DNA of 64,000 nt from Pseudomonadales bacterium (GTDB lineage: Bacteria; Pseudomonadota; Gammaproteobacteria; Pseudomonadales; Pseudohongiellaceae). The position numbers and the translations under genes are program-made. Of this stretch, positions 25,819 through 35,758 are shown in pieces. Each line of letters begins with the position of its first letter. Position 1 is the stretch's first letter. The stretch covers positions 434,001 through 498,000 of the forward strand of contig JACKOK010000001.1 in the NCBI GenBank assembly GCA_024234365.1, written 5' to 3'. The notes below the pieces were generated by a model. That model was not told where the DNA came from. It saw only the letters and a program-made list of their open reading frames with translations, and searched no databases.

Positions 25819-28800
25819 TCATTTACCTCCTGGATTGAAGGGTGCAGTGTCTTGTAGATGATGGGCAGCAGGAACAGGGTGAGCAGGGTGGAGCTGATCA
25901 GCCCGCCGATCACCACGATGGCCAACGGACGCTGGATTTCCGAGCCGGGGCCGGTGGCCAGCAGCAGCGGAACCAGACCGAAGGCACAGATGGTGGCGGT
26001 CATCATCACCGGACGCAGGCGACGCATGGCGCCTTCTGTCACGACCGTCATGATGTCGAGGCCCTTGGCGCGCAGCTGATTGAAGTAACTCATCATCACC
26101 ACCCCATTGAGTACCGCGATCCCCAGCAGGGCAATAAAGCCCACGGAGGCGGGCACCGACAGAAACTCGCCGGTGACCCACAGGGCAATCAATCCCCCCG
26201 TCAGCGCGAACGGAATATTGGACAGCACGATCAGGGTCTGTTTGATGGAATGGAAGGTTAGGAACAGCAGCAGCGCGATCAATGACAGCGCAAGCGGTAC
26301 CACCAGGGTCAGGCGTGCCGCGGCGCGTTGTTGGTTCTCGAATTCACCGCCCCACTCCAGGCGATAGCCTTCGGGCAGATTGACACGCTCGGCGATCATG
26401 GCCCTGGCGTCATCGACAAAACCCACCAGGTCACGCTCCGCCACATCGGTGCGGATGACCGAGAAACGCTGGCCGGACTCCCGGGAAATGGTGATGGGGC
26501 CTTCCACGCGTTCGATGCGCGCGACCTCGGACAGGGGAATCAGCTCGCCATTGGGGAGGTCGATGAAACTGTTGCCAAGCTGGCTCATGCCATCGCCCTG
26601 GATGCCTTCGTAACGCACGACCAGCGGAACACGCGCCGTGCCTTCGATCACGTTGCCGATGTTGAGCCCCTCGATTTCCGAACGCAGGCGGGATTGCAGG
26701 TCGTCGGCATTCAGCCCCAGGCGCCCGGCCATGATGCGGTCTACCGTGATCTGCAGATACTGCGCCCCCTCGTTCAGCGTGGCGATGGTATCGATTGCGC
26801 CGGGCACGGTTTCCACCACGGCGGCAATCTCCTGGGCATAGCGATTGAGCTCGTTCAGGTCCTGCCCGAACAGCTTGATTGCCACATCCCCGCGCGAACC
26901 CGTCAGCATTTCCGAGACGCGCATGTCGATGGGCTGGGTGAAGCCGTAATTGAGGCCGACGAATTCGTCCATGATGACGCGCAGCTTATCTTCCAGTTCC
27001 GCCTTGGTGGCAACCCCCCACTGCTCGGGTGGCAGCAACTGCAGGAACATATCGGTTTCGTTCAACCCCATGGGGTCCATGCCCATTTCGTCGGAGCCGA
27101 TACGGGAAACAATGCGTGCGATCTCCGGCACCTCGTTCAGCAGGCGCTCCTCCACCTGATGCACGATGCGGATATTGGCATCCAGGCTGATGGAGGGAAT
27201 GGTCTCCAGCTGCACCAGGATATCGCCCTCATCCATGGTCGGCATGAAGGTCTTGCCCACCAGCGGGAACACGATCACGCTGGTTCCCAGCAGGGCGGCG
27301 GCAGCAATCAGCAGGGGAGCGGGTCGACGCAGCGTGCTCTTCAGCAGGGGTTGATAGAGCCGGGCCAGTTGTCGGCTCAGCCACGGGTCCTTATGCCCCT
27401 CTGCCGTCACCAGGAAGGAGGCAACCACGGGGATCAGCGTCAGGGATAGTGCCAGGGAGCCCAGCAGGGCAAACACGATGGTCAGGGTCACTGGGCCGAA
27501 GAGTTTGCCCTCCAGGCCTTCCAGGGTCAGCAATGGCAGGAAGACGATGACAATGATGAGAATGCCCGAGCTCACGGGCAGGGAAACATCGCGCACCGCA
27601 CGATAGACGATGTGCAGGCGCGGCAGGCGTTTGGCACCCTTGGGCTGGTGAGCGAGTGAGGAGACGATGTTCTCCACGATCACAATGGCCGAATCCACCA
27701 GCATGCCGATGGCGATCACCAGGCCTCCGAGGCTCATCAGGTTGGCGGACATGCCCATCAGGCTCATCATCAGAAAGGTGAACAGCGCGGACAGGGGTAG
27801 CACCACCGCCACGGTAAGCGCGGCGCGTACATCGCCCAGGAACAGGCCCAGCAGCAGAATAACCAGCACCACTGCTTCGATCAGTGCTGTGGATACCGTG
27901 CCCACGGCACTCTCGATCAGGATTGTGCGGTCGTAGAAGACGCGAATCTGGGTGCCCTCGGGCAGGGTCGGCAGCAGTTCGTCAATGCGGGCCTTGACCC
28001 CTTGGACAACGTCTCTTGAGTTGGCGCCACGCAGGCCGATGACCAAGCCCTGCACGGCCTCGGCGCTGCCATCTGCGGTCACCGCACCATAGCGCTCCAG
28101 TGTGCCGCTGATGACATGGGCGACTTCCGACAGCCGCACACGATCGCCCTCGGCATTCTCCACCAGGATATTGCCGATGTCCTCGCGGCTGTGCAGCGCA
28201 CCGGTCACGCGGACGAGAATGACTTCCTCGCCCTGGTCGATGCGACCGGCGCCATCATTCTTGTTGTTGGCTTCCAGTGCCTGCACGATGTCGAGCGTGT
28301 TGACCCCCAGAGCCGTCATGGCCTCGCGCTGCGGCTGCACCTCGTAAGTGCGGACAAAACCGCCGAGAGAGTTCACATCGGCAACACCTGGCACGGTGCG
28401 CAGTGCCGGGCGAATGGTCCAGTCCAGCAGGAAGCGTCTCTCTTCCAGCGTCATGGACTCGTTGTCGATGGTGAACATGAACATATCGCCCAAGGGAGTG
28501 CTCATGGGGGCGAGCCCGCCACTGATGCCGGCGGGCAGGTTTTCCCAGGCGCTGTTGAGGCGTTCGGCCACCTGTTGGCGAGCCCAGTAAATATCGGTGC
28601 CTTCCTCGAAATCCAGCGTGATGGAGGACAGGGCGTATTTGGAGATGGAGCGCAGCATGCTCTGGTTGGGAATGCCGAGCAGTTCCACTTCCACGGGCTG
28701 GGTGATCAGCGATTCGACCTCTTCTGGCGTCATGCCCGCGGCCTTGATGATGATCTTGACCTGGGTGGGCGAAATATCCGGGAACGCATCAATCGGAATA

Positions 28801-28898
28801 TTCATCAGTGCCCGTGCCCCGAAAGCGGTCAGCAACAGGGCGAGCAGAATGACCAGCAGGCGCTGGCTCAGGGAGGATTGCACAAGGGCTGGCAGCAT
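25815..28898 (-). CDS. Heavy-metal efflux RND pump (CusA/CzcA family)
   Basis: A 1027-aa inner-membrane proton/metal antiporter with 12 helices and two large periplasmic loops. It begins SQRLLVILLALLLTAFGARALMNIPIDAFPD and has KAAGMTPEEVESLITQPVE, the usual HME-RND N-terminus. The TM4 motif reads AIGMLVDSAIVIVEN. This differs from the DFG-VDGA form of Zn/Co/Ni CzcA and from the VDAA-MIEN form of Cu/Ag CusA, so the metal is not settled. Its start overlaps the adaptor stop by 1 nt (TAATG), and its end overlaps the DUF3240 gene. Confidence 0.94.
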   Translation of the reverse strand: MLPALVQSSLSQRLLVILLALLLTAFGARALMNIPIDAFPDISPTQVKIIIKAAGMTPEEVESLITQPVEVELLGIPNQSMLRSISKYALSSITLDFEEGTDIYWARQQVAERLNSAWENLPAGISGGLAPMSTPLGDMFMFTIDNESMTLEERRFLLDWTIRPALRTVPGVADVNSLGGFVRTYEVQPQREAMTALGVNTLDIVQALEANNKNDGAGRIDQGEEVILVRVTGALHSREDIGNILVENAEGDRVRLSEVAHVISGTLERYGAVTADGSAEAVQGLVIGLRGANSRDVVQGVKARIDELLPTLPEGTQIRVFYDRTILIESAVGTVSTALIEAVVLVILLLGLFLGDVRAALTVAVVLPLSALFTFLMMSLMGMSANLMSLGGLVIAIGMLVDSAIVIVENIVSSLAHQPKGAKRLPRLHIVYRAVRDVSLPVSSGILIIVIVFLPLLTLEGLEGKLFGPVTLTIVFALLGSLALSLTLIPVVASFLVTAEGHKDPWLSRQLARLYQPLLKSTLRRPAPLLIAAAALLGTSVIVFPLVGKTFMPTMDEGDILVQLETIPSISLDANIRIVHQVEERLLNEVPEIARIVSRIGSDEMGMDPMGLNETDMFLQLLPPEQWGVATKAELEDKLRVIMDEFVGLNYGFTQPIDMRVSEMLTGSRGDVAIKLFGQDLNELNRYAQEIAAVVETVPGAIDTIATLNEGAQYLQITVDRIMAGRLGLNADDLQSRLRSEIEGLNIGNVIEGTARVPLVVRYEGIQGDGMSQLGNSFIDLPNGELIPLSEVARIERVEGPITISRESGQRFSVIRTDVAERDLVGFVDDARAMIAERVNLPEGYRLEWGGEFENQQRAAARLTLVVPLALSLIALLLFLTFHSIKQTLIVLSNIPFALTGGLIALWVTGEFLSVPASVGFIALLGIAVLNGVVMMSYFNQLRAKGLDIMTVVTEGAMRRLRPVMMTATICAFGLVPLLLATGPGSEIQRPLAIVVIGGLISSTLLTLFLLPIIYKTLHPSIQEVNE

Positions 28899-29989
28899 TA
28901 TTCACCGCCTCCCAGCCCGAGCTGGATACCCTTGAGCACGGCGGTGCCTTGAATGGCGATTTGCTCGCCCTCGCGGATGCCGGTCTCGGCCAGATAGTCC
29001 GCGCCAATGGAGCGCAGATTCAGCATGCGCGCCTCGACGCCGTCCGGGGTGCGGACATAGACGGTGGTGTCACTGCCGCTGTGGACGACTGCGCGGTCCG
29101 GAATGAGCAGACCGTCTGTTGCGGGTGGCAGCAGTACGGACAGCAATTGCCCGGGCATCGCATTGAAGTCGCTGTCGAACTCCGCTTTCAGCTCAATCGT
29201 CTGATTGCTGCTGTCCACGGCGTAATCCATCTGGCGCAGGGTCAGGCGGGTGCTGCCATCTTCCAGAGTCAGGGCCTGGCCGAGCTGCAGGTCTGTCGCC
29301 AGGCGCGCGGGAATATGCAGGCTTAGCCAGGGGCGCTCTCCAGCACTCAGGCTGGCCAGGGGCATGCCGACCTCCACATAGTCCCCGGTGTTGGCGAGGC
29401 GTTGCGATAACTGGGCGCTGGCCGGGGCGAGCAGGTAGGCGAGCCCGAGACCCTGCCCCTCATCGCGCAGGGCTTGCAGCCGCGCATCATTGAACCCTGC
29501 CTGCTGCAGTTGGTTGCGGGCACTGCGTTCGCTGAAGGCTGTCTGTCGCTGCTGCTGTTGGGTCTGGTTCAGCCGCTGTTGGGAGATCACCCCGGTGTCA
29601 AAGAGGGTTTGATCCTTGCTCAGCAGGAAGTCTGCGCTTTCCAGTGCGGTGACCGCCTCGATCCAGGCGTTCTGCAGGGCCAGAATCTCCTGGCTGCGCA
29701 CGGTTGCCAGCACGGTTCCCGCCGTTACCGGTTCACCAGCCTGCAGATACCAGCGATCGATGCGGCCAGAGACGGTGGAAGAGAGCGTTGTGGCGGTGTC
29801 GGGCGAATTGATGACGGTTGCCGGGAAGCGATTGCCGGTGTCATTGCCGGAGCGCACAACGGGGTTGAAGACAACGCCCATGCGGGCAATGTCGTCGTCG
29901 CTGATGCGGATCATGTCCTGTGCGCTGGCGCTGGCATGCAGGGTGCCTAACAGGGTCAGGCTCAGCAGGGATATCAGTCTGGGGGTCAT
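28898..29989 (-). CDS. Efflux RND transporter periplasmic adaptor (CzcB/CusB type)
   Basis: A 363-aa membrane-fusion protein linking the RND pump to the outer-membrane channel. It has a signal peptide MTPRLISLLSLTLLGTLHASASAQ, a lipoyl/barrel-sandwich segment (SGRIDRWYLQAGEPVTAGTVLATV), a central alpha-hairpin (about residues 100-190) with coiled-coil character, and beta-barrel and membrane-proximal domains. It lacks the long His-rich N-terminal extension of classical CzcB. The start overlaps the TolC-like stop by 4 nt (ATGA). Confidence 0.92.
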   Translation of the reverse strand: MTPRLISLLSLTLLGTLHASASAQDMIRISDDDIARMGVVFNPVVRSGNDTGNRFPATVINSPDTATTLSSTVSGRIDRWYLQAGEPVTAGTVLATVRSQEILALQNAWIEAVTALESADFLLSKDQTLFDTGVISQQRLNQTQQQQRQTAFSERSARNQLQQAGFNDARLQALRDEGQGLGLAYLLAPASAQLSQRLANTGDYVEVGMPLASLSAGERPWLSLHIPARLATDLQLGQALTLEDGSTRLTLRQMDYAVDSSNQTIELKAEFDSDFNAMPGQLLSVLLPPATDGLLIPDRAVVHSGSDTTVYVRTPDGVEARMLNLRSIGADYLAETGIREGEQIAIQGTAVLKGIQLGLGGGE

Positions 29990-31236
29990 GGGAGCACTCC
30001 AATGATCTGGTTGTATTGCAGAATCAGGCGTTGCTGGCGCAGGGCCAGGGTTTCAAAATCCTTGGCGCTGTTACGGGCGAGCTGCAGGGCAATCACCACC
30101 TGGCTCATGTCGATCTCGCCCAGTTCGAATGCGGTGCGTGCCATTTCCCATTGCTGGCTGGCGAGCCGGGCTTCCTCTTCCATCATGGGCAGGGCGCTTT
30201 CCACCGTGAACAGCTGGTACTCCGCCTCGTGCAGCTTTGCATTGAGTTCGCGCAGGGCGGTGTAATACTGCACCTCGGCTTCCACCTTGGCGCGCTCGGC
30301 ATTGGCGGTGCTGGCGTTGACGAATGTGCTGCCGCCCAGTGGAATTTTCACGGACAGCGCAAGAGCGTTCGAATATCCGGCCCCGGGGGCATCCTTCTGG
30401 CGTCGAGAACCCAGGGTGAGGCTGGGATTGCCCTTTGCCGCGGCCTTCACTTTCAGCACATTGGCCGCCTGCAGATCGATGTCGGCCTGCAGAAGATCGA
30501 GTACCGGGTGTGAGGTCGGAATGGTCTCGTTTTCGACCCGGCTTTCGCTATGCGCGGTGGCAGGGGCGACTTCCAGTCCGGTCAGGATATGGTATTGGCG
30601 CTCGGCATCCACTCGTGCGGCGTTTGCCTGCAGTTCATTGCGCTGCTGGTTAAGCAGGAGGGAGCGAGCCTGCATGACCTCCAGTTGTGCGACTTCACCT
30701 GCTGTAAACAGACGTTCCACGATATCCAGAAGAGCCTGGGCATTCCCGGTAGCTTCCTGCTCGAGCACGATCAGGGTGTCTGCTTCATTCAGGTCGGCCA
30801 GCGCAATGCGCAGCTGCCCGGCGATGTCCAGTTCAAGGGCTTGCTTCCAGGCAGTGCTCTGTTCGCCGTAGCGCTCGCCCAGTGCTGCCATTTGTTGCTT
30901 TTCGCCAAGTCGCCACAGAGGCAGTTCGACACCCCAGGTCAGTTCGGTCTGACCCAGATTGCTGAGGCTGCGATCATCGAGATAATCAACGGAGAGGCTG
31001 GGGTTGCCCGCGATCCAGCTGTCGCCAACAGCCTGGTGAGCGCTGGCCTCGGCATTGCGGGCCGCCAGTTCGCGGTAGCGCGGGGAGTTTTCGATGGCCA
31101 GCGGCAGCAGGTCGGCAAACTGTACGCTGTCACTCCGATCGAGATGAACATGTTCAAATTCCTGCGCCTGCGCTGTGGGCACAGCCAGGGCGGAAGCGGC
31201 CATAACGCTCAGGAAGAAGTGGGAGATGCGATACAT
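29986..31236 (-). CDS. TolC-family outer-membrane efflux protein (CzcC type)
   Basis: A 416-aa outer-membrane channel and the first gene of the efflux operon. ATG 31236 gives a clean signal peptide, MYRISHFFLSVMAASALAVPTAQAQ, whereas the longer frame upstream is non-coding. Two OEP repeats are evident, the first with LLPLAIENSPRYRELAARN and the second with LSVKIPLGGSTFVNASTANAERAKVEAE. The promoter must lie in the 182 bp shared with the divergent response regulator. Confidence 0.9.
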   Translation of the reverse strand: MYRISHFFLSVMAASALAVPTAQAQEFEHVHLDRSDSVQFADLLPLAIENSPRYRELAARNAEASAHQAVGDSWIAGNPSLSVDYLDDRSLSNLGQTELTWGVELPLWRLGEKQQMAALGERYGEQSTAWKQALELDIAGQLRIALADLNEADTLIVLEQEATGNAQALLDIVERLFTAGEVAQLEVMQARSLLLNQQRNELQANAARVDAERQYHILTGLEVAPATAHSESRVENETIPTSHPVLDLLQADIDLQAANVLKVKAAAKGNPSLTLGSRRQKDAPGAGYSNALALSVKIPLGGSTFVNASTANAERAKVEAEVQYYTALRELNAKLHEAEYQLFTVESALPMMEEEARLASQQWEMARTAFELGEIDMSQVVIALQLARNSAKDFETLALRQQRLILQYNQIIGVLP

Positions 31237-31291
31237 TTTCACGTTCTCGGAACCTGGATTGCGGATGATGAGGGGATCATAATCGTTGTTG

Positions 31292-31334
31292 TGTGAAAAA
31301 AATGTCAACAAAGGGTTTTCACGTTTTTTTGACA
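31292..31334. promoter_or_regulatory. Imperfect inverted repeat in the shared efflux/two-component promoter region
   Basis: TGTGAAAAAAATGTCAA (31292-31308) and the complement of 31318-31334 (TGTCAAAAAAACGTGAA) match at 14 of 17 positions across a 9-bp spacer. Placed between two divergent transcripts, this is a good candidate for the response regulator's binding site. Confidence 0.5.
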
Positions 31335-31418
31335 TATGCCATGTCTTACTTTCCCCCAAAGTGTTACGGGGATTTCGCCGCAGCAGGCCCGCAGAACCGA
31401 TAAATACAGGAGCGCCGC

Positions 31419-32093
31419 ATGAGAGTGCTGGTGATTGAAGACAACCGCGACATCGCCGCAAATATCGCTGATTATCTTGAGCCAAAGGGCCATATTCTGG
31501 ATTTTGCTGCGACTGGGCCGCAGGGCCTGCAGCTTGCCACCAACGAGCGCTACGATGTCATCGTGCTCGATGTGATGTTGCCCGGCCTGGATGGTTTCTC
31601 GCTTTGTCAGCGTCTGCGTACCGAGGCGCGGGTAGGCACGCCGGTGCTGATGCTGACCGCGCGTGACCAATTGGATGACAAGCTGGAAGGCTTTCGTGCC
31701 GGGGCCGACGACTATCTGGTCAAGCCATTTTCGGTCAAAGAGCTGGAAGTGCGGATGGAAGCGCTGGTTAAACGCAGCCAGCACAAGGAGGCAGGCAGAT
31801 TGCTGCAGGTGGCAGACCTTGAGTACAACCCGGATACCCTGGTGGCAACGCGCGCGGGCCAGGCACTTGAGCTGAACCCGATTCAGCGCAAACTGCTGGA
31901 GGCGCTGATGCTTAACACCCATCGTGTGGTCAGCCGTGAGGAACTGGAATCCCTTATCTGGGGTGATGAGGTTCCGGATACGGATGTGCTGCGCACGCAC
32001 ATCTACCACCTACGCAACGTGGTGGACAAACCCTTTGCGGAAAAACTCATCCAGACCGTGCACGGTGCGGGCTATCGCCTGCAGAAGCACTGA
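31419..32093 (+). CDS. OmpR-family response regulator, likely metal-responsive
   Basis: A 224-aa two-component regulator. The receiver domain begins MRVLVIEDNRDIA, with the phosphoacceptor Asp in VIVLDVMLPGLDGF (about residue 51), then LTARD and the conserved Lys in YLVKPFS. The C-terminal winged-helix DNA-binding domain (about 128-224) has LELNPIQRKLLEAL and HGAGYRLQ. AGGAG lies 7 nt before the ATG. It is divergent from the RND efflux operon and 32 nt before its kinase, the usual czcRS/cusRS arrangement, so it probably controls that operon. Confidence 0.94.
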   Translation: MRVLVIEDNRDIAANIADYLEPKGHILDFAATGPQGLQLATNERYDVIVLDVMLPGLDGFSLCQRLRTEARVGTPVLMLTARDQLDDKLEGFRAGADDYLVKPFSVKELEVRMEALVKRSQHKEAGRLLQVADLEYNPDTLVATRAGQALELNPIQRKLLEALMLNTHRVVSREELESLIWGDEVPDTDVLRTHIYHLRNVVDKPFAEKLIQTVHGAGYRLQKH

Positions 32094-32125
32094 AGCGAAA
32101 CAGAGACAGAGCACCGGAGTCAGAT

Positions 32126-33379
32126 ATGGCGTTTGAAACCCGAAGTTTGCGCTTTCGCGTTCTGCTGGCAATCGTCGTGATCGTCAGTGTCACCAGTTTT
32201 CTGTTTGCTGGCGGTGTGCTGATCATCAAGGCGCGGCTGGAGGCCGTCATCTTCGGTGAGATGGCTGCCCATGAGTTTGCCGAGCTGACCCGTCAGCTGG
32301 ACGTGGGAGAGTACCAGGAGTCTCATTTATTTGCCGGTTGGAGATTTTATTACGATGATGCAATCAGTGCGCTGCCCGAGGAGATCCGGAAACTGCCCGT
32401 GGGTTCTCACCACAGCATCAGGGAGGGGGACTACTACTATCAGGTTGAAGTGGGGCAATGGCAGGGCCAGCCCGCCTATCTGACCTATGATGTGACGAAC
32501 TGGGAGCAGCAGGAACATTATGTGCTCTCGATGCTTCTGTATGGTCTTGGGATTGTCATGGTAGCGGCGCTGATCATGGGGATTAGTGCCATTCGTGCCA
32601 TCCTTGCGCCGGTGCAGGGCTTGTCGCAACGCCTTACCGAGATTCAACCCGGGGAGCGCAGCCTGCGCATCGCCGAGGAATACCGGGGCACCGAGATAGG
32701 CCAGATTGCAGCGGCCTTCGACAAGTACATGGAGCGTCTGGACCGGTTTGTGGAGCGGGAGCGTTCGTTTACCTCCGCTGCCAGCCATGAGCTGCGTACG
32801 CCCCTGTCCGTGATGCTGGGAGCGGTGGACGTCCTGTCCAGCAATCCGCAGTCGGCGGCCTCTCAGCGGGCCATCGAGAGAATTCGTCGGGCCTGCAGTG
32901 AGATGTTGGCCTTTATCGAGGCGACACTGTATATGGCGCGGGAAGAGGCCATGCAGATCGATCAGAGTGCACCGGCACCCTTGAGCACGATCATCGAGCG
33001 CGTGCTGGAAGACAGCGCCGACATGATTGAGGCACGAGGCATCCGTGTGGAAACGCATTTTCAGGGCGAGCCTGCCGTGAGTGTGCCGGTCAGTTTGTTG
33101 CAGATCACGGTGAGCAATCTGCTGCGCAATGCGATAGAGCATACCGAAGAGGGCGCGATTCGTATCGAAGTCACGGATGAGAAGTTTTGTATTGCGGACA
33201 CTGGAGAGGGGATCGCGCAGGACAAACTGCAGCAGGTTTTTGAGCGCAGTTACAGCACCAAGGAAGGGGGTACCGGCTTGGGTCTGAACCTGGTGCGGCG
33301 CATCTGCGACCGCTTTCAGTGGGAAATCAGTATCGACAGTCACGTTGGCGAGGGCACGACCGTCTGTGTCGTGTTCTAA
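32126..33379 (+). CDS. Sensor histidine kinase, likely metal-responsive
   Basis: A 417-aa membrane kinase. TM1 is at about residues 12-34, followed by a periplasmic sensor of about 105 residues and TM2 at about 140-162. HAMP comes next, then HisKA with the phosphorylated His in SAASHELRTPLSV, and a HATPase with NAIEH, IADTGEGI and GTGLGLNLV. The periplasmic part has no obvious His/Cys cluster; its acidic residues may bind metal. GGAG sits about 7 nt before the ATG. It pairs with the regulator just upstream. Confidence 0.93.
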   Translation: MAFETRSLRFRVLLAIVVIVSVTSFLFAGGVLIIKARLEAVIFGEMAAHEFAELTRQLDVGEYQESHLFAGWRFYYDDAISALPEEIRKLPVGSHHSIREGDYYYQVEVGQWQGQPAYLTYDVTNWEQQEHYVLSMLLYGLGIVMVAALIMGISAIRAILAPVQGLSQRLTEIQPGERSLRIAEEYRGTEIGQIAAAFDKYMERLDRFVERERSFTSAASHELRTPLSVMLGAVDVLSSNPQSAASQRAIERIRRACSEMLAFIEATLYMAREEAMQIDQSAPAPLSTIIERVLEDSADMIEARGIRVETHFQGEPAVSVPVSLLQITVSNLLRNAIEHTEEGAIRIEVTDEKFCIADTGEGIAQDKLQQVFERSYSTKEGGTGLGLNLVRRICDRFQWEISIDSHVGEGTTVCVVF

Positions 33380-33489
33380 GCTATCTGCTTGATTTCAATT
33401 AATTTCTAAAGTTTTTTGGGCGTTTTCCGAACCAGGGACGCGCGGGGCGGAGCTCTGCGCGAAAAAAGACTTGCACCGCTTCTTGATGT

Positions 33490-33508
33490 AAATGATAATG
33501 TTTCTCAA
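33490..33508 (+). promoter_or_regulatory. Fur box upstream of the siderophore receptor
   Basis: TGATAAT-G-TTTCTCA (33493-33507) fits the 7-1-7 Fur consensus TGATAATNATTATCA at 12 of 14 positions and lies about 50 bp before the receptor start. It predicts repression by iron-loaded Fur. Confidence 0.75.
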
Positions 33509-33556
33509 TTAGATTAGCGTCTAATGAATCTTCCATCAGAACGGGACCCATGCATT

Positions 33557-35749
33557 ATGAAACACTTCTCTCTTCCTCGCGCCAGTCAGGCCAGAATTTC
33601 CTGCGCTCCGGCAAGCCGCGGTTTTCACCGCACCGCACTTGTCCTCGCCGTGACGTCTGGATTCATGGCGGGCGCACACGCCCAACAGGTGACCCAGGCC
33701 TCCGAGAGTGCCCCGGTCATTGATGTCTATGGTGCGCAATTCGAAAGCGAACCCGCTTCCATGAAATTTCGCCGCTCTCTGCTGGACACGGCACAAACGG
33801 TCACTGTCATCCCCGAGAGCCTGATTGAGGATCGGGCGGCCAGTACGCTGCGCGATGTGCTGCGCAATGTCTCCGGTATCAGCATGCAGGCCGGTGAGGG
33901 GGGCACCCCGGCGGGCGATCAGATGACCATTCGCGGTTACAGCGCCCGCACGGATATTTTTGTCGACAATGTGCGTGACTTTGGCGGTTATACGCGTGAC
34001 CCCTTCAACCTGGAGCAGGTGGAAGTGGTCAAGGGGCCATCGTCCGACTACTCCGGGCGAGGTTCCACGGGTGGCTCCATCAATATGGTCAGCAAGTCCG
34101 CCCGTCTGGATGACAGTACCTCGTCTTCGGTGTCTTTGGGCTCTGACGATTACAGCCGCTTGACGCTCGATATCAACCGTGCCCTGCCGACACTGGACGA
34201 TGCGGCGTTTCGCCTGAATATGCTCTACCACGACCAGAACACCCCCGGGCGCGATGAGGTTGGCAACGAACGCTGGGGCGTGGCACCGTCTATTGGCTTT
34301 GGTATTGATACCGATACTGAAGTGAACCTCAGCCTTTTCCATCTGGAACAGAATAATGTGCCGGATTACGGTATCCCCTGGGTTCCTGCAAGCAATGTGC
34401 CGCTGGCCGACTATGCCGATGAGGCCCCGCCCGTGGACTTCAGCAACTGGTATGGCCTCAAGTCCCGTGACTTCGAGGACATCAAGACCAGCATGGCGAC
34501 TGTGCAGCTGGATCGGGCGTTGGGACAAAGCAGCTCGTTCCAGAACACCACGCGCTGGGGGAGTACGGTGCGTGATTCCATGATTACCGCGCCGCGTTTT
34601 CTCAGCAATAACAGCACGGATATTCGTCGCAGCGATGAAAAATACCGTGATCAGGAGAACGATATCCTCAGTAACCAGAGCAATCTGGCGATTACGCTGA
34701 ACCCGGACGCCGATTGGGAGCACCGTATTCTGCTGGGTGCCGAGGTGTCACGCGAGAATGAAAAACGCTATACCCAGGTGCTGACGGGAACGGATTCGCC
34801 CGCTACCGATCTGTTCAACCCGAACCCGGATGATGTGTATCTGGAGAATTATCAGCGCACCGGAACGGCGAGTAATTCGGACTCGACGTCTGTGGCGTTC
34901 TATCTGTCTGACTCGGTAGAGATCAATGAACACTGGCAGCTCAATGCTGGACTGCGCTGGGACCGCTTTGCCATCGAGTATACGCCGGACGGTGGCAGCC
35001 TGTCGGAGCGCACCGACCGCATGCTGAGTTATCGCGCGGGGCTGGTTTACAAACCCGTTGAAAACGGCAGCTTTTATGTGGGCTATGGCACCTCGTTCAA
35101 TCCCTCGGCCGAAGGCTTGACGCTGAGCGGCGGGAGTCGTTCACCGGGCATCGAAGAGCTGGAGCCGGAAGAGAATCGTACGCTGGAAATCGGCACCAAA
35201 TGGCAGCTTGCCAGCCGCAATATCTTTGTCAGCGCCGCTGTGTTCCGAACGGAAAAAACCAATGCGAGAACAGAGGATCCGAATGATCCCAATGACCTGC
35301 TGGTGTTGCAGGGCGAGCAGGAAGTACAGGGTTTCGAACTGGGCTTTTCCGGACGCATCACGGATCGCATCAGCGCCTTTGCCGGTTATACGCGAATGGA
35401 TTCGGAAATCACCAGCAGTCTCAATGCCGCCCAGATAGGACAGTCGCTGGACAATACCCCGAAGGATTCCTTCAATCTGTGGAGCAGCTATGCCGTCGCG
35501 GACAAGCTGGAGTTCGGTCTGGGTGCGCAATATGTGGGGGAGCGTTACAACAGCACGGCCAACACACGCACTGCGCCGTCCTACTGGGTGTATGAGGCTT
35601 CTGCCAGTTATGCGGCGAGTGATCGTCTGGATTTCCGTCTGAACGTGCAGAACCTCACCGATGAAAAATACATCGACTATGTGGGGGGAGGGCATTTCAT
35701 TCCGGGCCTGGGCCGCGCCATTCTGCTCAGTTCCAGCTTCCGTTTCTAG
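33557..35749 (+). CDS. piuA: TonB-dependent catecholate siderophore receptor (PiuA/Fiu-like)
   Basis: A 730-aa outer-membrane receptor. It has a long signal peptide ending AGAHAQQ and a plug domain with TVTVIPESLIEDRAASTLRDVLRNVSGI, QMTIRGYSARTDIFVDNVRD and EQVEVVKGPSS. The 22-strand barrel ends in a C-terminal Phe (ILLSSSFRF). ATG 33557 is preferred to 33524 because a GGGA lies upstream and the signal peptide is then normal. The Fur box and the PiuC-type gene 9 nt downstream match the piuA-piuC or fiu-ybiX arrangement for catecholate iron uptake. Confidence 0.9.
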   Translation: MKHFSLPRASQARISCAPASRGFHRTALVLAVTSGFMAGAHAQQVTQASESAPVIDVYGAQFESEPASMKFRRSLLDTAQTVTVIPESLIEDRAASTLRDVLRNVSGISMQAGEGGTPAGDQMTIRGYSARTDIFVDNVRDFGGYTRDPFNLEQVEVVKGPSSDYSGRGSTGGSINMVSKSARLDDSTSSSVSLGSDDYSRLTLDINRALPTLDDAAFRLNMLYHDQNTPGRDEVGNERWGVAPSIGFGIDTDTEVNLSLFHLEQNNVPDYGIPWVPASNVPLADYADEAPPVDFSNWYGLKSRDFEDIKTSMATVQLDRALGQSSSFQNTTRWGSTVRDSMITAPRFLSNNSTDIRRSDEKYRDQENDILSNQSNLAITLNPDADWEHRILLGAEVSRENEKRYTQVLTGTDSPATDLFNPNPDDVYLENYQRTGTASNSDSTSVAFYLSDSVEINEHWQLNAGLRWDRFAIEYTPDGGSLSERTDRMLSYRAGLVYKPVENGSFYVGYGTSFNPSAEGLTLSGGSRSPGIEELEPEENRTLEIGTKWQLASRNIFVSAAVFRTEKTNARTEDPNDPNDLLVLQGEQEVQGFELGFSGRITDRISAFAGYTRMDSEITSSLNAAQIGQSLDNTPKDSFNLWSSYAVADKLEFGLGAQYVGERYNSTANTRTAPSYWVYEASASYAASDRLDFRLNVQNLTDEKYIDYVGGGHFIPGLGRAILLSSSFRF

Positions 35750-35758
35750 GGCCCTGTC

